DNA of 64,000 nucleotides from JBCCTX01 sp964468435 (GCA_964468435.1 CAYXVE010000020.1:9718-73717); one strand, 5' to 3'; positions 27,188 to 36,980 are shown, counted from the stretch's first letter. Numbers and translations: made by a program. The notes: generated by a model from the sequence alone, not told the origin.

Positions 27188-29317
27188 ATGAGACCAGGAA
27201 CGGATCATCAAGCAGCCATACAACAAGACATCGCAGAACTCAAGTCAAAAATATCTTCTGTTCAGACGGGTAAAATGGAGGAGGAAAAATTTAAGGCCTA
27301 CAGGCTGACCAGGGGTGTATACGGTCAGCGGCAACTGGGCGTACAAATGTTCCGAACCAAAATTCCCTTTGGAAAGCTCAGTTTTGATCAGTTGCTCAAA
27401 CTGGCAGATCTCACAGATGCATACAGCAATGGAAATCTGCACCTCACTACCAGGCAGAATATCCAGATGCATTATGTCAAACTCAATAATGCGCCAGCTG
27501 TTTGGGAGGGATTGGCTGAGGTAGGAATGAGTGCACGCGAAGCTTGTGGAAATACTGTCAGAAATCTTACTGCCTCAGCCCGTGCAGGTATTGATCCTGA
27601 CGAACCCTTCGATGTGTCTCCTTACGTGCAGGCTTCCTATGAGTATTTTCTGCGTAATCCCATCTGCCAAGAAATGGGACGTAAAATCAAGCCTGCTTTC
27701 TCTTCCAGTGAAAAAGACTCTGCATTTACTTACTTTCACGATTTTGGATTTATCCCCAGAGTTCAAAATGGTGAACGAGGCTTTAAAGTAGTTATAGGAG
27801 GGGGATTAGGTGCACAGTCTATCGTAGCCCATTCCGTTTATGAGTTTTTACCTACTGATCAGATCATTCCCTTTATGGAGGCGTGTATACGGGTATTTGA
27901 CAGACATGGTGAACGCAGCAAGCGTTTCAAAGCCCGTATGAAATTTCTCATTCAGAAACTGGGGATTGATGAATTTCTGAAACTGGTGGATGAAGAGCGA
28001 AAGGCATTGCCTCACCAGTCTTTCCCGATCGATGGCACACCGTCTCCGGTAGCTCTACCAGAATTTAAGCCTGACTTGAAAGACATTACACCGCTGAATA
28101 GCACAAAATTTGAAGCCTGGAAGCGATTAAATGTTTTCGAGCAAAAGCAACCAGGATACCTAGGTGTACAGCTCAAAGTACGTCTGGGAGACGTATCGAG
28201 CCATACTGCTCGTGAACTGGTTCGTATTGCACGCCCCATGGCAGCTGATGATCTACGTATTACGGTCAATCAAGGCCTCCTGCTGCGATATGTTCCAACT
28301 GATGCCTTGCCTTACCTGTTCAATGAACTCAGTGCCATCGGACTGGCAGAGCCAGGGTTTGACAGCATAGCCGATGTTACGGCATGTCCCGGTACAGATA
28401 CCTGCAATCTGGGTGTGACCAATAGTACCTATCTGGCAACAGAACTGGAAAAAATGGTGTACCGGGAATTTTCTCATATGCTTGATCGAAAACACCTGTT
28501 GATCAAGATCAGTGGATGTATGAATGCATGTGGACAACACATGGCTGCTCCTATCGGTCTACACGGTAGTTCTATCAAACACAAGCAACTGGTCGTACCC
28601 GCCATGCAAGTAGTACTGGGCGGTGGGGTAGATCCTGAAGGAAATGGATTTATAGCCGAACGTGTAATCAAACTACCCACCAAACGCATTCCTCAAGCAA
28701 TAACTACCTTGCTGCATACCTATGAGAAAGAAGCGGAAAAAGGAGAATATTTCAATGATTATTTCCATCGTAAAGGAAAGAGATATTTTTACACATTGCT
28801 CAAACCCTTCGCTGCCCTTGATACCCTAAATGATGAAGATTATCAAGACTGGGGAAAAGATGAAAATTTCCAGCCGGAAGTGGGCGTAGGTGAATGTGCA
28901 GGGGTAGCTTTCGATGTGATAGGTGGAATTTTTCAGGATGCAAAGGAAAGATGGGACGAAGCGGAGTCTACTTTAGCGAATAAGTACTATCCAGAGAGTA
29001 TCTATTTAAGCTATAGTACTTTTGTCATCGCTGCTAAAGCCCTGCTACTCTCCAAAGATGTAGCTTGCAACACTCATGCCGGAATCCTAAAAGACTTTGA
29101 CACCCATTATATTGAAACCGGTGAGTACAAGACCCCGGACGAAAGCGCTTTTTACAGTTATGTCATGCGAATGAACAAGCAGGAACCCAGTGCTGACTTT
29201 GCTCGGTCGTATCTCAAAGAGGCAAAAGCCTTTATGACTCAGGCGCTGGAGATTAGAAATCAGCAACTATCGGGAGATCAGGAAAAAACGGTTGTCAAAC
29301 ACCACTATCAAGCGTGA
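27188..29317 (+). CDS. siroheme-dependent sulfite/nitrite reductase with C-terminal helical (HEPN-like) extension
   Basis: 709 residues, about 150 longer than a usual ferredoxin-type sulfite/nitrite reductase. Seen: YTRGVYGQRQ-like start (YRLTRGVYGQRQ), SAREACGNTVRNLTAS, the half-domain GYLGVQLKVRLGDVSS, and the siroheme-[4Fe-4S] ligands TACPGTDTCNLG near 398 and SGCMNACGQH near 443. The last about 150 residues (after YQDWGKDE) form a helical domain with AAKALLLSKDVACNTHAGIL, resembling HEPN domains fused to such reductases in Bacteroidota. The neighbouring siroheme genes and a sulfhydrylase point to sulfite reduction to sulfide rather than nitrite reduction. Confidence 0.88.
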   Translation: MRPGTDHQAAIQQDIAELKSKISSVQTGKMEEEKFKAYRLTRGVYGQRQLGVQMFRTKIPFGKLSFDQLLKLADLTDAYSNGNLHLTTRQNIQMHYVKLNNAPAVWEGLAEVGMSAREACGNTVRNLTASARAGIDPDEPFDVSPYVQASYEYFLRNPICQEMGRKIKPAFSSSEKDSAFTYFHDFGFIPRVQNGERGFKVVIGGGLGAQSIVAHSVYEFLPTDQIIPFMEACIRVFDRHGERSKRFKARMKFLIQKLGIDEFLKLVDEERKALPHQSFPIDGTPSPVALPEFKPDLKDITPLNSTKFEAWKRLNVFEQKQPGYLGVQLKVRLGDVSSHTARELVRIARPMAADDLRITVNQGLLLRYVPTDALPYLFNELSAIGLAEPGFDSIADVTACPGTDTCNLGVTNSTYLATELEKMVYREFSHMLDRKHLLIKISGCMNACGQHMAAPIGLHGSSIKHKQLVVPAMQVVLGGGVDPEGNGFIAERVIKLPTKRIPQAITTLLHTYEKEAEKGEYFNDYFHRKGKRYFYTLLKPFAALDTLNDEDYQDWGKDENFQPEVGVGECAGVAFDVIGGIFQDAKERWDEAESTLANKYYPESIYLSYSTFVIAAKALLLSKDVACNTHAGILKDFDTHYIETGEYKTPDESAFYSYVMRMNKQEPSADFARSYLKEAKAFMTQALEIRNQQLSGDQEKTVVKHHYQA

Positions 29318-30088
29318 ATGAAACGAAAACTTAGTCTTATCGGAGCAGGTCCGGGTGATCCCGAACTCATCAGCCTCAAAGCTCTGAGAGCTTTGCAACA
29401 GGCAGATATAGTGCTTCATGATGCATTGGTTCATGAACAAACACTTGAGTTCATACCTGAAGATACCCTTCGTATCAACGTAGGCAAAAGAGCTGGTAAG
29501 CATTGCGTAACACAGGAAGAAATCTTTGCCCTTATTCAACAATACACCACCAGCCATGGCCATGTAGCACGACTTAAAGGTGGAGATCCATTTGTCTTTG
29601 GTAGAGGTTACGAGGAATTGAATTTTGCAAGGCTTTTGGGAATAGAAACAGAAGTCATCCCTGGCATGTCAAGCATTACCTCACTATCTACCCTTCAATC
29701 GGTACCCTTGACTCACCGCGGGGTCAGCGAAGGTTTCTGGGTCGTAACAGGTACTACCCGTCGTGGAACCATCTCTGAAGATCTATATCTGGCAGCACAG
29801 TCATCCTCGACCGTAGTAATACTCATGGGCATGCGAAAACTGGAACAAATTGTAGCCCTTTTTAGAAAGTACGGAAAGAAGAACACACCTGTAATGATCA
29901 TTCAGCATGGCAGCTTCGAAGCAGAAAAAGTAGTTACAGGTAATATCAATAATATTGTCCACCTTTCCAGTCTTGCTGGAATAGGAACTCCTGCGATCAT
30001 TGTGATAGGGGAAGTGGTACGACTACATCCTTCCTTGGTACAGGAAGAAGTACTCATAAGTGCATATACACATGAAAGAGCATCATAA
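29318..30088 (+). CDS. cobA: uroporphyrinogen-III C-methyltransferase
   Basis: 256 residues, tetrapyrrole methylase fold: LSLIGAGPGDPELISLKALRAL at the N-terminus (shown in part), VGKRAGKH, VARLKGGDPFVFGRG, VIPGMSSITSLS, PLTHRG, and VVILMGM. It methylates uroporphyrinogen III at C2 and C7 with SAM to give precorrin-2, the siroheme precursor. It starts at the base after the reductase stop codon and overlaps the next gene, so translation of the three is probably coupled. The product feeds the siroheme site of the reductase encoded just upstream. Confidence 0.94.
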   Translation: MKRKLSLIGAGPGDPELISLKALRALQQADIVLHDALVHEQTLEFIPEDTLRINVGKRAGKHCVTQEEIFALIQQYTTSHGHVARLKGGDPFVFGRGYEELNFARLLGIETEVIPGMSSITSLSTLQSVPLTHRGVSEGFWVVTGTTRRGTISEDLYLAAQSSSTVVILMGMRKLEQIVALFRKYGKKNTPVMIIQHGSFEAEKVVTGNINNIVHLSSLAGIGTPAIIVIGEVVRLHPSLVQEEVLISAYTHERAS

Positions 30089-30680
30089 TTCTCTGCAAAA
30101 CCCACTATATCCAATCTTCTTGAAATTACATCAGCTGGATATGCTCATCGTAGGAGCTGGTGAGGTAGGTTATGAAAAACTGTTTTTTATCCTGAAAAGT
30201 AGTCCCAAAGCACAGATTACAGTTGTGGCTACCTGGATATCGGACGAAGTACAGCAGCTCGGAGAGAAGCATCCACAGATTCGCCTTGTGATCAAAGCCT
30301 TTGAAGAACAGGACCTGGAGGGCAGAGACCTCGTAATTGCTGCAACCAATATCCGAGAATTAAATCGAGAAATACAACGTCTGGCCAAAAAACACGCTAT
30401 TCTGGTCAATGTAGCCGACACACCAGATCTTTGCGATTTCTATCTGGGAAGCATTGTTACCCGTGGGCCCCTCAAGATCGGCATATCTACCAACGGCCAA
30501 TCACCGACCTTTGCCAAAAGATTCCGGCAGATGCTGGAAGCCACACTCCCGGAATCAACTGCTCAACTTATCGATCAACTGCATGAATTCAGAGATCGCC
30601 TCAAAGGAGATTTTGCCTATAAGGTAGAGCAACTCAACAAAATTACTGAAAATCTGTTGTCAGAAAAAAAGCAGGATTAA
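30072..30680 (+). CDS. precorrin-2 dehydrogenase / sirohydrochlorin ferrochelatase (Met8/CysG N-terminal type)
   Basis: 202 residues from the ATG at 30072; an alternative GTG lies four codons upstream. Seen: LYPIFLKLHQLDMLIVGAGEVGYEK (in part), an NAD-binding Rossmann site, LVIAATNIRELNREI, VNVADTPDLCDFYLGSIVTRGPLKIGISTNGQSPTFAKRFR (in part), the conserved Asp and Ser/Asn of this family. It oxidises precorrin-2 to sirohydrochlorin and may insert iron, finishing siroheme. It overlaps cobA by 17 bases; together they equal a split CysG. Confidence 0.92.
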   Translation: MKEHHNSLQNPLYPIFLKLHQLDMLIVGAGEVGYEKLFFILKSSPKAQITVVATWISDEVQQLGEKHPQIRLVIKAFEEQDLEGRDLVIAATNIRELNREIQRLAKKHAILVNVADTPDLCDFYLGSIVTRGPLKIGISTNGQSPTFAKRFRQMLEATLPESTAQLIDQLHEFRDRLKGDFAYKVEQLNKITENLLSEKKQD

Positions 30681-30799
30681 GGATTAAATCTGACATCTTA
30701 CGCTGCCATGTAAAAGCATGATGTGTACTTTGTGTTTTATAATCTCTGGATTTACCCTTACCTTAGCTAAGATAAAGTAGATCAACATAAAGGTCTGAG

Positions 30800-31987
30800 A
30801 TGAAATTTGAAACCCTTGCAATCAGAATGCAGACAGATCGCTCCTCACAGCGTGAACACTCTGTACCCCTGTACAATACTTCAAGCTTTCTGTTTGACAA
30901 TGCAGAACACATGCGGGCGGCATTTGCCGGTGAAGATGATAGTAATATCTACAGCAGATTCTCCAATCCCAACGGCAGAGAATTTGAATTAAAAATGGCT
31001 GCGCTAGAAGGATGTGAAGATGCTCATGCTACTGCATCAGGCATGGCTGCTATTTTTGCTAGCTTTATGGCCTTATTGGAAAGTGGAGATCATATCCTGG
31101 CATCGCGCTCTTTGTTTGGTGCAAGCTATGGAATCCTGTCTCAAGTACTGCCCAAATATGGAATCGACACTACTTTTGTCGATCCTGAACGAACTGAATC
31201 ATGGGAGGAAGCTGTCAGGCCCCAAACCAAAATGATGTTTGTGGAGACTCCGACCAACCCGGGGCTCATCGTGATAGACTTGGAGGTTGCAGGAAACTTT
31301 GCCCGTAATCACAACCTAATTCTCAACGTGGATAATTGCTTTGCCACACCTTATCTACAAAACCCAGCAGCGTTTGGAGCAGATATTGTGACGCATTCAG
31401 CCACAAAATTTATAGACGGACAAGGAAGAGTAATAGGTGGACTTGTTGCGGGAAATACAGACCTGATCGATATCATCCGCAAATTCTGCCGTAAAACCGG
31501 GCCTGCGATATCTCCGTTCAACGCATGGATCTTATCAAAAAGCCTCGAAACGCTCCACGTTCGAATGGATAGACACTGCGAAACAGCTCTGACACTAGCC
31601 TCAGAACTACAAGCGCATTCAGAAATTTGTCAGGTACGTTATCCTTTTCTACCGAGCCATCCTCAGTTCGACATTGCGCGAAAACAAATGAAACTAGGCG
31701 GAGGTATCGTGACCTTCATTGTCAAAGGTGGTATAGAAAGGGGGCAACGCTTCTTGGATCAGTTGCAGATGCTTTCGCTCACTGCCAATCTCGGAGACTC
31801 GCGTACGATTGCAACGCATCCATCAACGTCTACACATAGCAAATTGAGCGAAGAAGAACGGGAAATAGCTGGTATAGCTCCGGGTCTTATACGCATTTCT
31901 GTAGGGTTGGAACATATAGACGACATTATCCATGATATAGACCAGGCCTTAGTAGCTACAAGAGAAAAAGGAAAAATTGTAATATAA
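30800..31987 (+). CDS. metZ: O-succinylhomoserine sulfhydrylase
   Basis: 395 residues, Cys/Met-metabolism PLP enzyme. Seen: SVPLYNTSSFLFDNAEHM, YSRFSNPNGREFELKMAALEG (in part), ATASGMAAI, VETPTNPGLIVIDL, DNCFATPYLQNPAAFGADIV (in part) and the PLP-lysine segment THSATKFIDGQGRVIGG. The FLFDNAEHMRAAFAGE and GQGRVIGG details favour MetZ over cystathionine enzymes. It condenses O-succinylhomoserine with sulfide to homocysteine, using sulfide made by the upstream reductase. A 119-base gap separates it from the siroheme genes, leaving room for its own promoter. Confidence 0.9.
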   Translation: MKFETLAIRMQTDRSSQREHSVPLYNTSSFLFDNAEHMRAAFAGEDDSNIYSRFSNPNGREFELKMAALEGCEDAHATASGMAAIFASFMALLESGDHILASRSLFGASYGILSQVLPKYGIDTTFVDPERTESWEEAVRPQTKMMFVETPTNPGLIVIDLEVAGNFARNHNLILNVDNCFATPYLQNPAAFGADIVTHSATKFIDGQGRVIGGLVAGNTDLIDIIRKFCRKTGPAISPFNAWILSKSLETLHVRMDRHCETALTLASELQAHSEICQVRYPFLPSHPQFDIARKQMKLGGGIVTFIVKGGIERGQRFLDQLQMLSLTANLGDSRTIATHPSTSTHSKLSEEEREIAGIAPGLIRISVGLEHIDDIIHDIDQALVATREKGKIVI

Positions 31988-32024
31988 CTTTGTTTTTACT
32001 TGAAGTAATTTCTATCTTTTATTT

Positions 32025-32243
32025 ATGAAACTGTTATTATTTTCATTCGGCGGACCTGAAGTCATTGTCATTGCATTTGTGATTATTCTGCTTTTTGGTG
32101 CCAGGAAAATACCTGGACTGATGAAAGGACTGGGACAAGGTATCCGCGAATTTAAAAGCGCCTCCAAAGACGTGAAAAAACAAATAGACGAAGCCGGAGA
32201 AGACGAAAAGGAAGAACAAAAATCTTCCTCAGAAGTGAGCTGA
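32025..32243 (+). CDS. tatA: twin-arginine translocase subunit TatA/E
   Basis: 72 residues: a short periplasmic N-terminus, one hydrophobic helix (VIVIAFVIILLFGARKIPGL, containing the conserved FGxxKxP hinge), an amphipathic helix (MKGLGQGIREFKSASKDV) and a charged tail. This is the full TatA plan; it polymerises to form the pore used by folded Tat substrates. The start is 37 bases after metZ on the same strand. No tatC is nearby. Position behind sulfur genes may be incidental. Confidence 0.93.
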   Translation: MKLLLFSFGGPEVIVIAFVIILLFGARKIPGLMKGLGQGIREFKSASKDVKKQIDEAGEDEKEEQKSSSEVS

Positions 32244-32384
32244 TTTTGTTTGTTATTTATATACTATACTAAATCCTTATGCCCACTCCCGTGAGGTAAC
32301 ACCCATGTAATGATGTATATTCAGATAACAGAATTAGTGTCTTTAAGCCATAGTAATAGTACATGCATAGTCTGTAATCAAAAT

Positions 32385-32408
32385 GAGGATGCTAATACTA
32401 GCACCCTC
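32385..32408 (-). terminator. possible terminator downstream of the outer-membrane receptor gene
   Basis: Read on the minus strand: GAGGGTGCTA, loop GTAT, TAGCATCCTC, with one mismatch in a 10-base stem, followed by ATTTTGATT. It lies about 55 bases beyond the receptor stop codon in the gap between the two convergent genes. The T-tract is weak. Confidence 0.4.
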
Positions 32409-32462
32409 ACCATTAAATAAACTACTATTGTTATGAAAATGTAAAGCCACTATTTTCTCATT

Positions 32463-34883
32463 TTACATGTCTCCATCAATATCGCCTCCTCTTCCTCCTC
32501 GCTGGGTTCTCTTGCGCTGATTAATTCTATAGGTAACATTTAGATACAGCTGTCTGACAGCTCTCCATTGTCCCTCGCGATACAGAAAGAAACCTTCACC
32601 TTCAGCTTCATAGCGATACTTTACATTGAAAAGGTTGGACATTCTAAGGCTGACTGTTGCCTTTTTGTTGAGTATGTCCCTACTAATTGCAGCGTCTGTA
32701 AACAAAAAGTCTCTTCTTACACCCTGAGGTGTCTTTTCAGGACCTCTGTAATTGACCATAATCTGACCTTGATACTTTTTGAGGAAATCAAAACGTGTAT
32801 TTAGGCGACTGGTCCAGCTAGTAAATACAGTTTGTCTGGCAAAACCTAGATTTTCCCCATTGATCTCACCCCTGAAAACGTTCGTACTTAAAGTAAGATC
32901 CCAGCCCTGGACCGGATTCATATTGAGGGCAAATTCAGCTCCTACATCATTCTGTGTTGCCAGGTTTTCTGGCATGCTTCTGTTTACATTATCCTCTCCC
33001 ACACGATTGATTCTGATGATCACATCTTCAGTATGCCGATAATATATACTCGAACTCAATGATGCCTTGTCCCAGGATTTGATGTAGCTCACCTCAAATG
33101 AGTTAGCAAATTCCGGATTCAGGTTGGGATTACCACTGCGTACACTCAAAGGGTTAGCATAGTTAAAGAAAGGATTTAAATCCCAGAATCTAGGTCTACG
33201 TATCCTGCGGCTGTAATTCACCTGCATAGCATTACCTTCATTTACTTCATAGTTCAGAAAAGCACTGGGAAATACATTGATGTAATCTCTGTCATTTTTT
33301 TCGTTTGTATTTCTAAGCAACGTTACTACATCGGTATACTCTGTGCGTAGTCCTATCTGATAGTTGAATTTACCCAAATCCGTACCATATGAAGAATAAA
33401 CAGCATGAATGTTCTCATCATAATCAAATTCATTGCTCAGATCGGGTAAAATAATCCAATCATTAAATTCAGGATCAAATTCCTCAACTTTATAACGCGT
33501 ATCAATGTGCCTGATACCACTACGATAACCCACTTCAAATTTCCCATCCTTACCCATAGGTCTGACATAATCCAACCTGATATCCCATTCCTTTTCGTCT
33601 TCACCGTTCTCAATGCGTTGAAGTAAGTCCGAATCCTGAAGTACGCCATCAGCGTTAAAAAATTCCTCCGTAGCATCCATAGCCTCTGTTTCGCTTTCAC
33701 TGGTATACACCACACTGGCTGTTAGCTTGTGATCCTTGCCAAATTCTTTGTCAAACCTTAGATTGTAATCCAATCCTTCTTCGTCTTCATCTTCAATTGT
33801 ATTTCTCAGGCTTGTATTTTGTAGTACGCTCTCATTATTGAAGTACAGATATTCGATGTCTCTGGTGTTGTCCCCATTCTCACGGCGGTACATAATTGAA
33901 CCGGTAAGCACCGTTTTTTCATCCAAATTATAATCAGCTCCAAAACGAAGATTGCCAGAAATACCCTTCCGGTAGGAAATCTCATCCTGATCCACTATGC
34001 GATCCAAAGCTCCATTTTCATACAACTCACGATGTTCATAGGCTTCCCTGGGCTGATCCCTGTATCTAGCTCCCAGATTGGCAAACCAGTTCAGTTTCTT
34101 TTCGCGATAATTAATATTTGCAGAAAGGTTATGGCTGGCAGGATGACCTGCGGCAGCATTGAGAGATCCATTCCAACGCTGGCGCCTGTTTTTCTTAAGA
34201 ACAATATTGATGATGCCCGCTGTTCCTTCCGCTTCGTATCGTGCACCTGGGTTGGTGATGATTTCAACCTTCTCTATGAGATCAGCAGGAAGCTGCTGAA
34301 GTGCATCCCCACTTGTCATTCCCGAAGGACGCCCATTAATTAATATTCTTACGTTCTGACTTCCACGAAGACTTACATTCCCATCGATATCTGTTGAAAT
34401 AGAAGGAATATTATCCATAAGATCGGAAGCATTACCTCCCAGATTGGAAAGATCCTGACCTACATTAAAAACTCTTTTATCGAGATCGAATTCCATCCGG
34501 CTTTTCTTGGAGGTGATTTCTACCGCATCCAAGGTAGTAGTCTTCTCTGCCAGAGCAATATTTCCTGCATCAAAAGAAGGATTTTCCTCACTGAGTGATA
34601 TTGTAGTGATGTATTTACTTTCAAATCCCAGAAATTTCACGTTCAACATGTAATCCCCCGCTGCAACCGATAAATTGAAACTTCCCTCAGTATCAGTCAT
34701 CGTACCTGTAATCACTGTAGAATCTACTGCTTTGAGTAATGCTACAGTTGCAAATTCAAGCGGAGATTCATTTGTAGCATCAATTACTTTACCACTAATG
34801 GTAAAACTTGCTTTCTGTGCCGAGACAGGTAGTATAAATAAAAAAGTGGAAAATAAAATAAATAGTTCTGTAAATCTTCGCAT
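32463..34883 (-). CDS. outer-membrane beta-barrel receptor (TonB-dependent receptor-like, CarboxypepD_reg N-terminus)
   Basis: 806 residues. Signal peptide (LFILFSTFLFILPVSAQ), a CarboxypepD_reg-like domain (FTISGKVIDATNESPLEFAT, residues about 26-115), a plug (LMDNIPSISTDIDGNVSLRG; VEIITNPGARYEAEGTAGI near 210) and a barrel of alternating strands finishing with a Gly/Arg-rich tail (RTQRGGRGGDIDGD). This matches the 'outer membrane beta-barrel family protein' group, lacking the SusC signature and without a SusD. The two-component genes lie immediately upstream on the same strand, and a four-fold repeat operator lies between them and this gene, so it is likely their target. Ligand unknown. Confidence 0.88.
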   Translation of the reverse strand: MRRFTELFILFSTFLFILPVSAQKASFTISGKVIDATNESPLEFATVALLKAVDSTVITGTMTDTEGSFNLSVAAGDYMLNVKFLGFESKYITTISLSEENPSFDAGNIALAEKTTTLDAVEITSKKSRMEFDLDKRVFNVGQDLSNLGGNASDLMDNIPSISTDIDGNVSLRGSQNVRILINGRPSGMTSGDALQQLPADLIEKVEIITNPGARYEAEGTAGIINIVLKKNRRQRWNGSLNAAAGHPASHNLSANINYREKKLNWFANLGARYRDQPREAYEHRELYENGALDRIVDQDEISYRKGISGNLRFGADYNLDEKTVLTGSIMYRRENGDNTRDIEYLYFNNESVLQNTSLRNTIEDEDEEGLDYNLRFDKEFGKDHKLTASVVYTSESETEAMDATEEFFNADGVLQDSDLLQRIENGEDEKEWDIRLDYVRPMGKDGKFEVGYRSGIRHIDTRYKVEEFDPEFNDWIILPDLSNEFDYDENIHAVYSSYGTDLGKFNYQIGLRTEYTDVVTLLRNTNEKNDRDYINVFPSAFLNYEVNEGNAMQVNYSRRIRRPRFWDLNPFFNYANPLSVRSGNPNLNPEFANSFEVSYIKSWDKASLSSSIYYRHTEDVIIRINRVGEDNVNRSMPENLATQNDVGAEFALNMNPVQGWDLTLSTNVFRGEINGENLGFARQTVFTSWTSRLNTRFDFLKKYQGQIMVNYRGPEKTPQGVRRDFLFTDAAISRDILNKKATVSLRMSNLFNVKYRYEAEGEGFFLYREGQWRAVRQLYLNVTYRINQRKRTQRGGRGGDIDGDM

Positions 34884-34967
34884 GTCTTAAAATAAAATTT
34901 TTATTTAAATCTTATAAACATTATGTCTATATGTCTACATGTATGACAACAAAGGTAAGAGACAAAC

Positions 34968-35001
34968 TTGAAGAAATATTGAAGCAAAGTTGAACAGAAT
35001 C
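34968..35001 (-). promoter_or_regulatory. four-half-site direct-repeat operator upstream of the receptor gene
   Basis: On the plus strand the region reads TTGAAG, 5 bases, TTGAAG, 5 bases, TTGAAC, 5 bases, CTGAAG: four hexamers with an exact 11-base period, i.e. on one face of the helix. OmpR-family regulators bind such tandem direct repeats. It begins 85 bases upstream of the receptor start. The first 17 bases (TTGAAGAAATATTGAAG) recur exactly upstream of the response-regulator gene at 37003-37019. Confidence 0.72.
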
Positions 35002-35007
35002 TGAAGC

Positions 35008-36300
35008 TTATGATACTACCGGTTGACTGACTGATACTTTTTCTCCTAATCCTACGGTTAGTATATGCCACTCATAGTCGTACTGATACGATATATCCAT
35101 CTTATTAACTTCACAGATTTTCTTTACAATTGCCAACCCGAGTCCCAGTGAATGACTGCTTTGTGCATTTTTTCTAAAACGCTCAAAAAGCATATTGGAA
35201 GGTACTTTTAGGGGCTTCCCTGTGTTACTTATGGTCAACCTTTGCTCGTCCAGAATGATCTCGATGATACCCTGATATACATTGTGCTTAATCGCATTGT
35301 GAATCAAGTTGGATAACAAAATATCTGCCAACGTGCTGTCCATCTCCTTGAAAACACCTGGCTTAATATTTTTGTTTAATTTTATCTTTTTAAGATTAAA
35401 CAATTCATGAGCATCCAAAATGATTCCTTCTGCAAGTTTCGAAAGGTTAACATGAGAAACGTTTGCAAATTCTTCATTTTCAATCTTACTCAGCAAGGCT
35501 AACGACTTATTGAGTTTGGATAGTTTGTCCAGGGACTGGTAGGCAGACTGTATCAGCAGCATTTGTTGCTCATCGAGAGAATCAGACTCGATCAAAAGCT
35601 CCAGTTTACCTTTGGCTACTGCTAACGGTGTTTGAATTTCATGAGATGCATTTTCTGTAAACGCTTTCAGGTTGAAGTAATCACTCCTGATCTTTTTCAG
35701 CATCTTGGAAATATATGTATTGAGCTGGGTAAATTCATATATAGGCGTCTTATGCAGGTCTGGCTCTTTTTCATCCTGAATCTTGAAATCCCTGATCACC
35801 TTCAAGGTCTTCCGGAATGGCCTAAAAAGCCAGTTAGAGATGTATAATGACACGACAATAAATAACAACACCAGGATGCCGAAGATCATGGAAAGACTTT
35901 TAAATACACTATCAGAGATGTCATCATTTTCCAGCATGGACTCATATAGGGAAATATTGTACCAGGTGCCCTGGATATTTTTGGTCGCAATGATCAATCT
36001 GTGTGGCTCGAGCTTTTTGGTATAATGGTGTTGTGCCAGAGTGTCTTTATAAATAGTTTTAGCATTTGCGGGGTTAATAGTATCATAAATGGCAACCTTT
36101 AGATTGCTATGATTGAGTGATTCGATCGAGCTGCCACGTTCTATAGCTTCAAATAGAAAATGTACCTGCTCCCTTAAATAATAGTCTGTTTCTTTGTCTA
36201 CCTCCTGTCTCAGGATGTTGAATGACATGATTCCACCTACTCCAAAGACAATCAGGATGACGAGCAAATAAAATAAGGTAGTCTTTGTAATCAGATTCAT
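35008..36300 (-). CDS. sensor histidine kinase
   Basis: 430 residues. Two membrane helices (about 8-28 and 135-160) bracket a small periplasmic sensor of about 105 residues; then a HAMP-less linker, the dimerisation/phosphoacceptor helix FTENASHEIQTPLAVAKGK (His near 222), N box LLSNLIHNAIKHN, and ATP lid SLGLGLAIVKKIC. The G1 Asp motif is degenerate (LTISNTGKPL), with Asn for Asp as in several Bacteroidota kinases. Its start overlaps the response-regulator stop by four bases. The pair likely senses an envelope signal and controls the receptor gene. Confidence 0.92.
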   Translation of the reverse strand: MNLITKTTLFYLLVILIVFGVGGIMSFNILRQEVDKETDYYLREQVHFLFEAIERGSSIESLNHSNLKVAIYDTINPANAKTIYKDTLAQHHYTKKLEPHRLIIATKNIQGTWYNISLYESMLENDDISDSVFKSLSMIFGILVLLFIVVSLYISNWLFRPFRKTLKVIRDFKIQDEKEPDLHKTPIYEFTQLNTYISKMLKKIRSDYFNLKAFTENASHEIQTPLAVAKGKLELLIESDSLDEQQMLLIQSAYQSLDKLSKLNKSLALLSKIENEEFANVSHVNLSKLAEGIILDAHELFNLKKIKLNKNIKPGVFKEMDSTLADILLSNLIHNAIKHNVYQGIIEIILDEQRLTISNTGKPLKVPSNMLFERFRKNAQSSHSLGLGLAIVKKICEVNKMDISYQYDYEWHILTVGLGEKVSVSQPVVS

Positions 36301-36980
36301 GACGTAGCAACATTAAATTTGTATCCCATCCCATAAATCGTTCGTATGTAGTCCTTTCCGCCGGCTTCAGAAATCTTTTTACGCAGATTTTTGATATGCT
36401 GATAAACAAAATCGAAAGAATCGTACACATCTACCTCTGATCCCCACAGATATTCTGCTATAGCTTGTTTGGTCAGGACCCGGGCTTTATTGGTGATGAA
36501 GTAGTTCAATAACTCGTATTCTTTTTTGGTCAATGTCAACACCTGGTCGTTGACGAATACTTCCAGCGTCTGTGTATCAATAGTTATTTCATTCAGGACA
36601 ATTCTTTCTCCTTCCAGGGCTTTATTTCTCCGGTGTACAGCTTTGATCCGGGCATGTAGTTCTGAAAGGTGAAAAGGCTTCGTAAGATAATCATCGGCTC
36701 CAAGGTTTAATCCTGTTAATTTATCATCCAGGGCATTCCTGGCAGAAATGATAATGACTGCTGGTTGAATATTCATCCGCTTGATTTCCTTGAGTACGTT
36801 CAGTCCACTATTGTCTGGTAGCATAATATCCAGTATAACAACGTCAAACTCCTGTGATATCAGCTCATCCAGAGCCAGATCGGCAGTGCCTACGCCTTTA
36901 CAATAATATCCTTCCTTAGCCAGATAAGAAATGATGTTATTGAGAAGATCATCAGTATCTTCAACTACCAGGATTTTCAT
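36297..36980 (-). CDS. OmpR-family response regulator
   Basis: 227 residues. Receiver domain (1-115) with acidic pocket VVEDTDD, phosphoacceptor Asp51 in VVILDIMLPD, the Ser of IIISARN and Lys101 in DDYLTKPF. C-terminal winged helix (130-227): LTKKEYELLNYFITNKARVL, AEYLWGSEVDVYDSFDFVYQ (in part), and IRTIYGMGYKFN. It is the first gene of the two-component operon. A 17-bp copy of the TTGAAG direct repeat lies 23 bases upstream of its start, which suggests autoregulation. Confidence 0.95.
   Translation of the reverse strand: MKILVVEDTDDLLNNIISYLAKEGYYCKGVGTADLALDELISQEFDVVILDIMLPDNSGLNVLKEIKRMNIQPAVIIISARNALDDKLTGLNLGADDYLTKPFHLSELHARIKAVHRRNKALEGERIVLNEITIDTQTLEVFVNDQVLTLTKKEYELLNYFITNKARVLTKQAIAEYLWGSEVDVYDSFDFVYQHIKNLRKKISEAGGKDYIRTIYGMGYKFNVATS

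Noticed and set aside
34927..34945. Short ATGTCTA tandem repeats upstream of the receptor gene
   Set aside because: Two heptamers only, not shared with the regulator promoter; weaker than the TTGAAG array.
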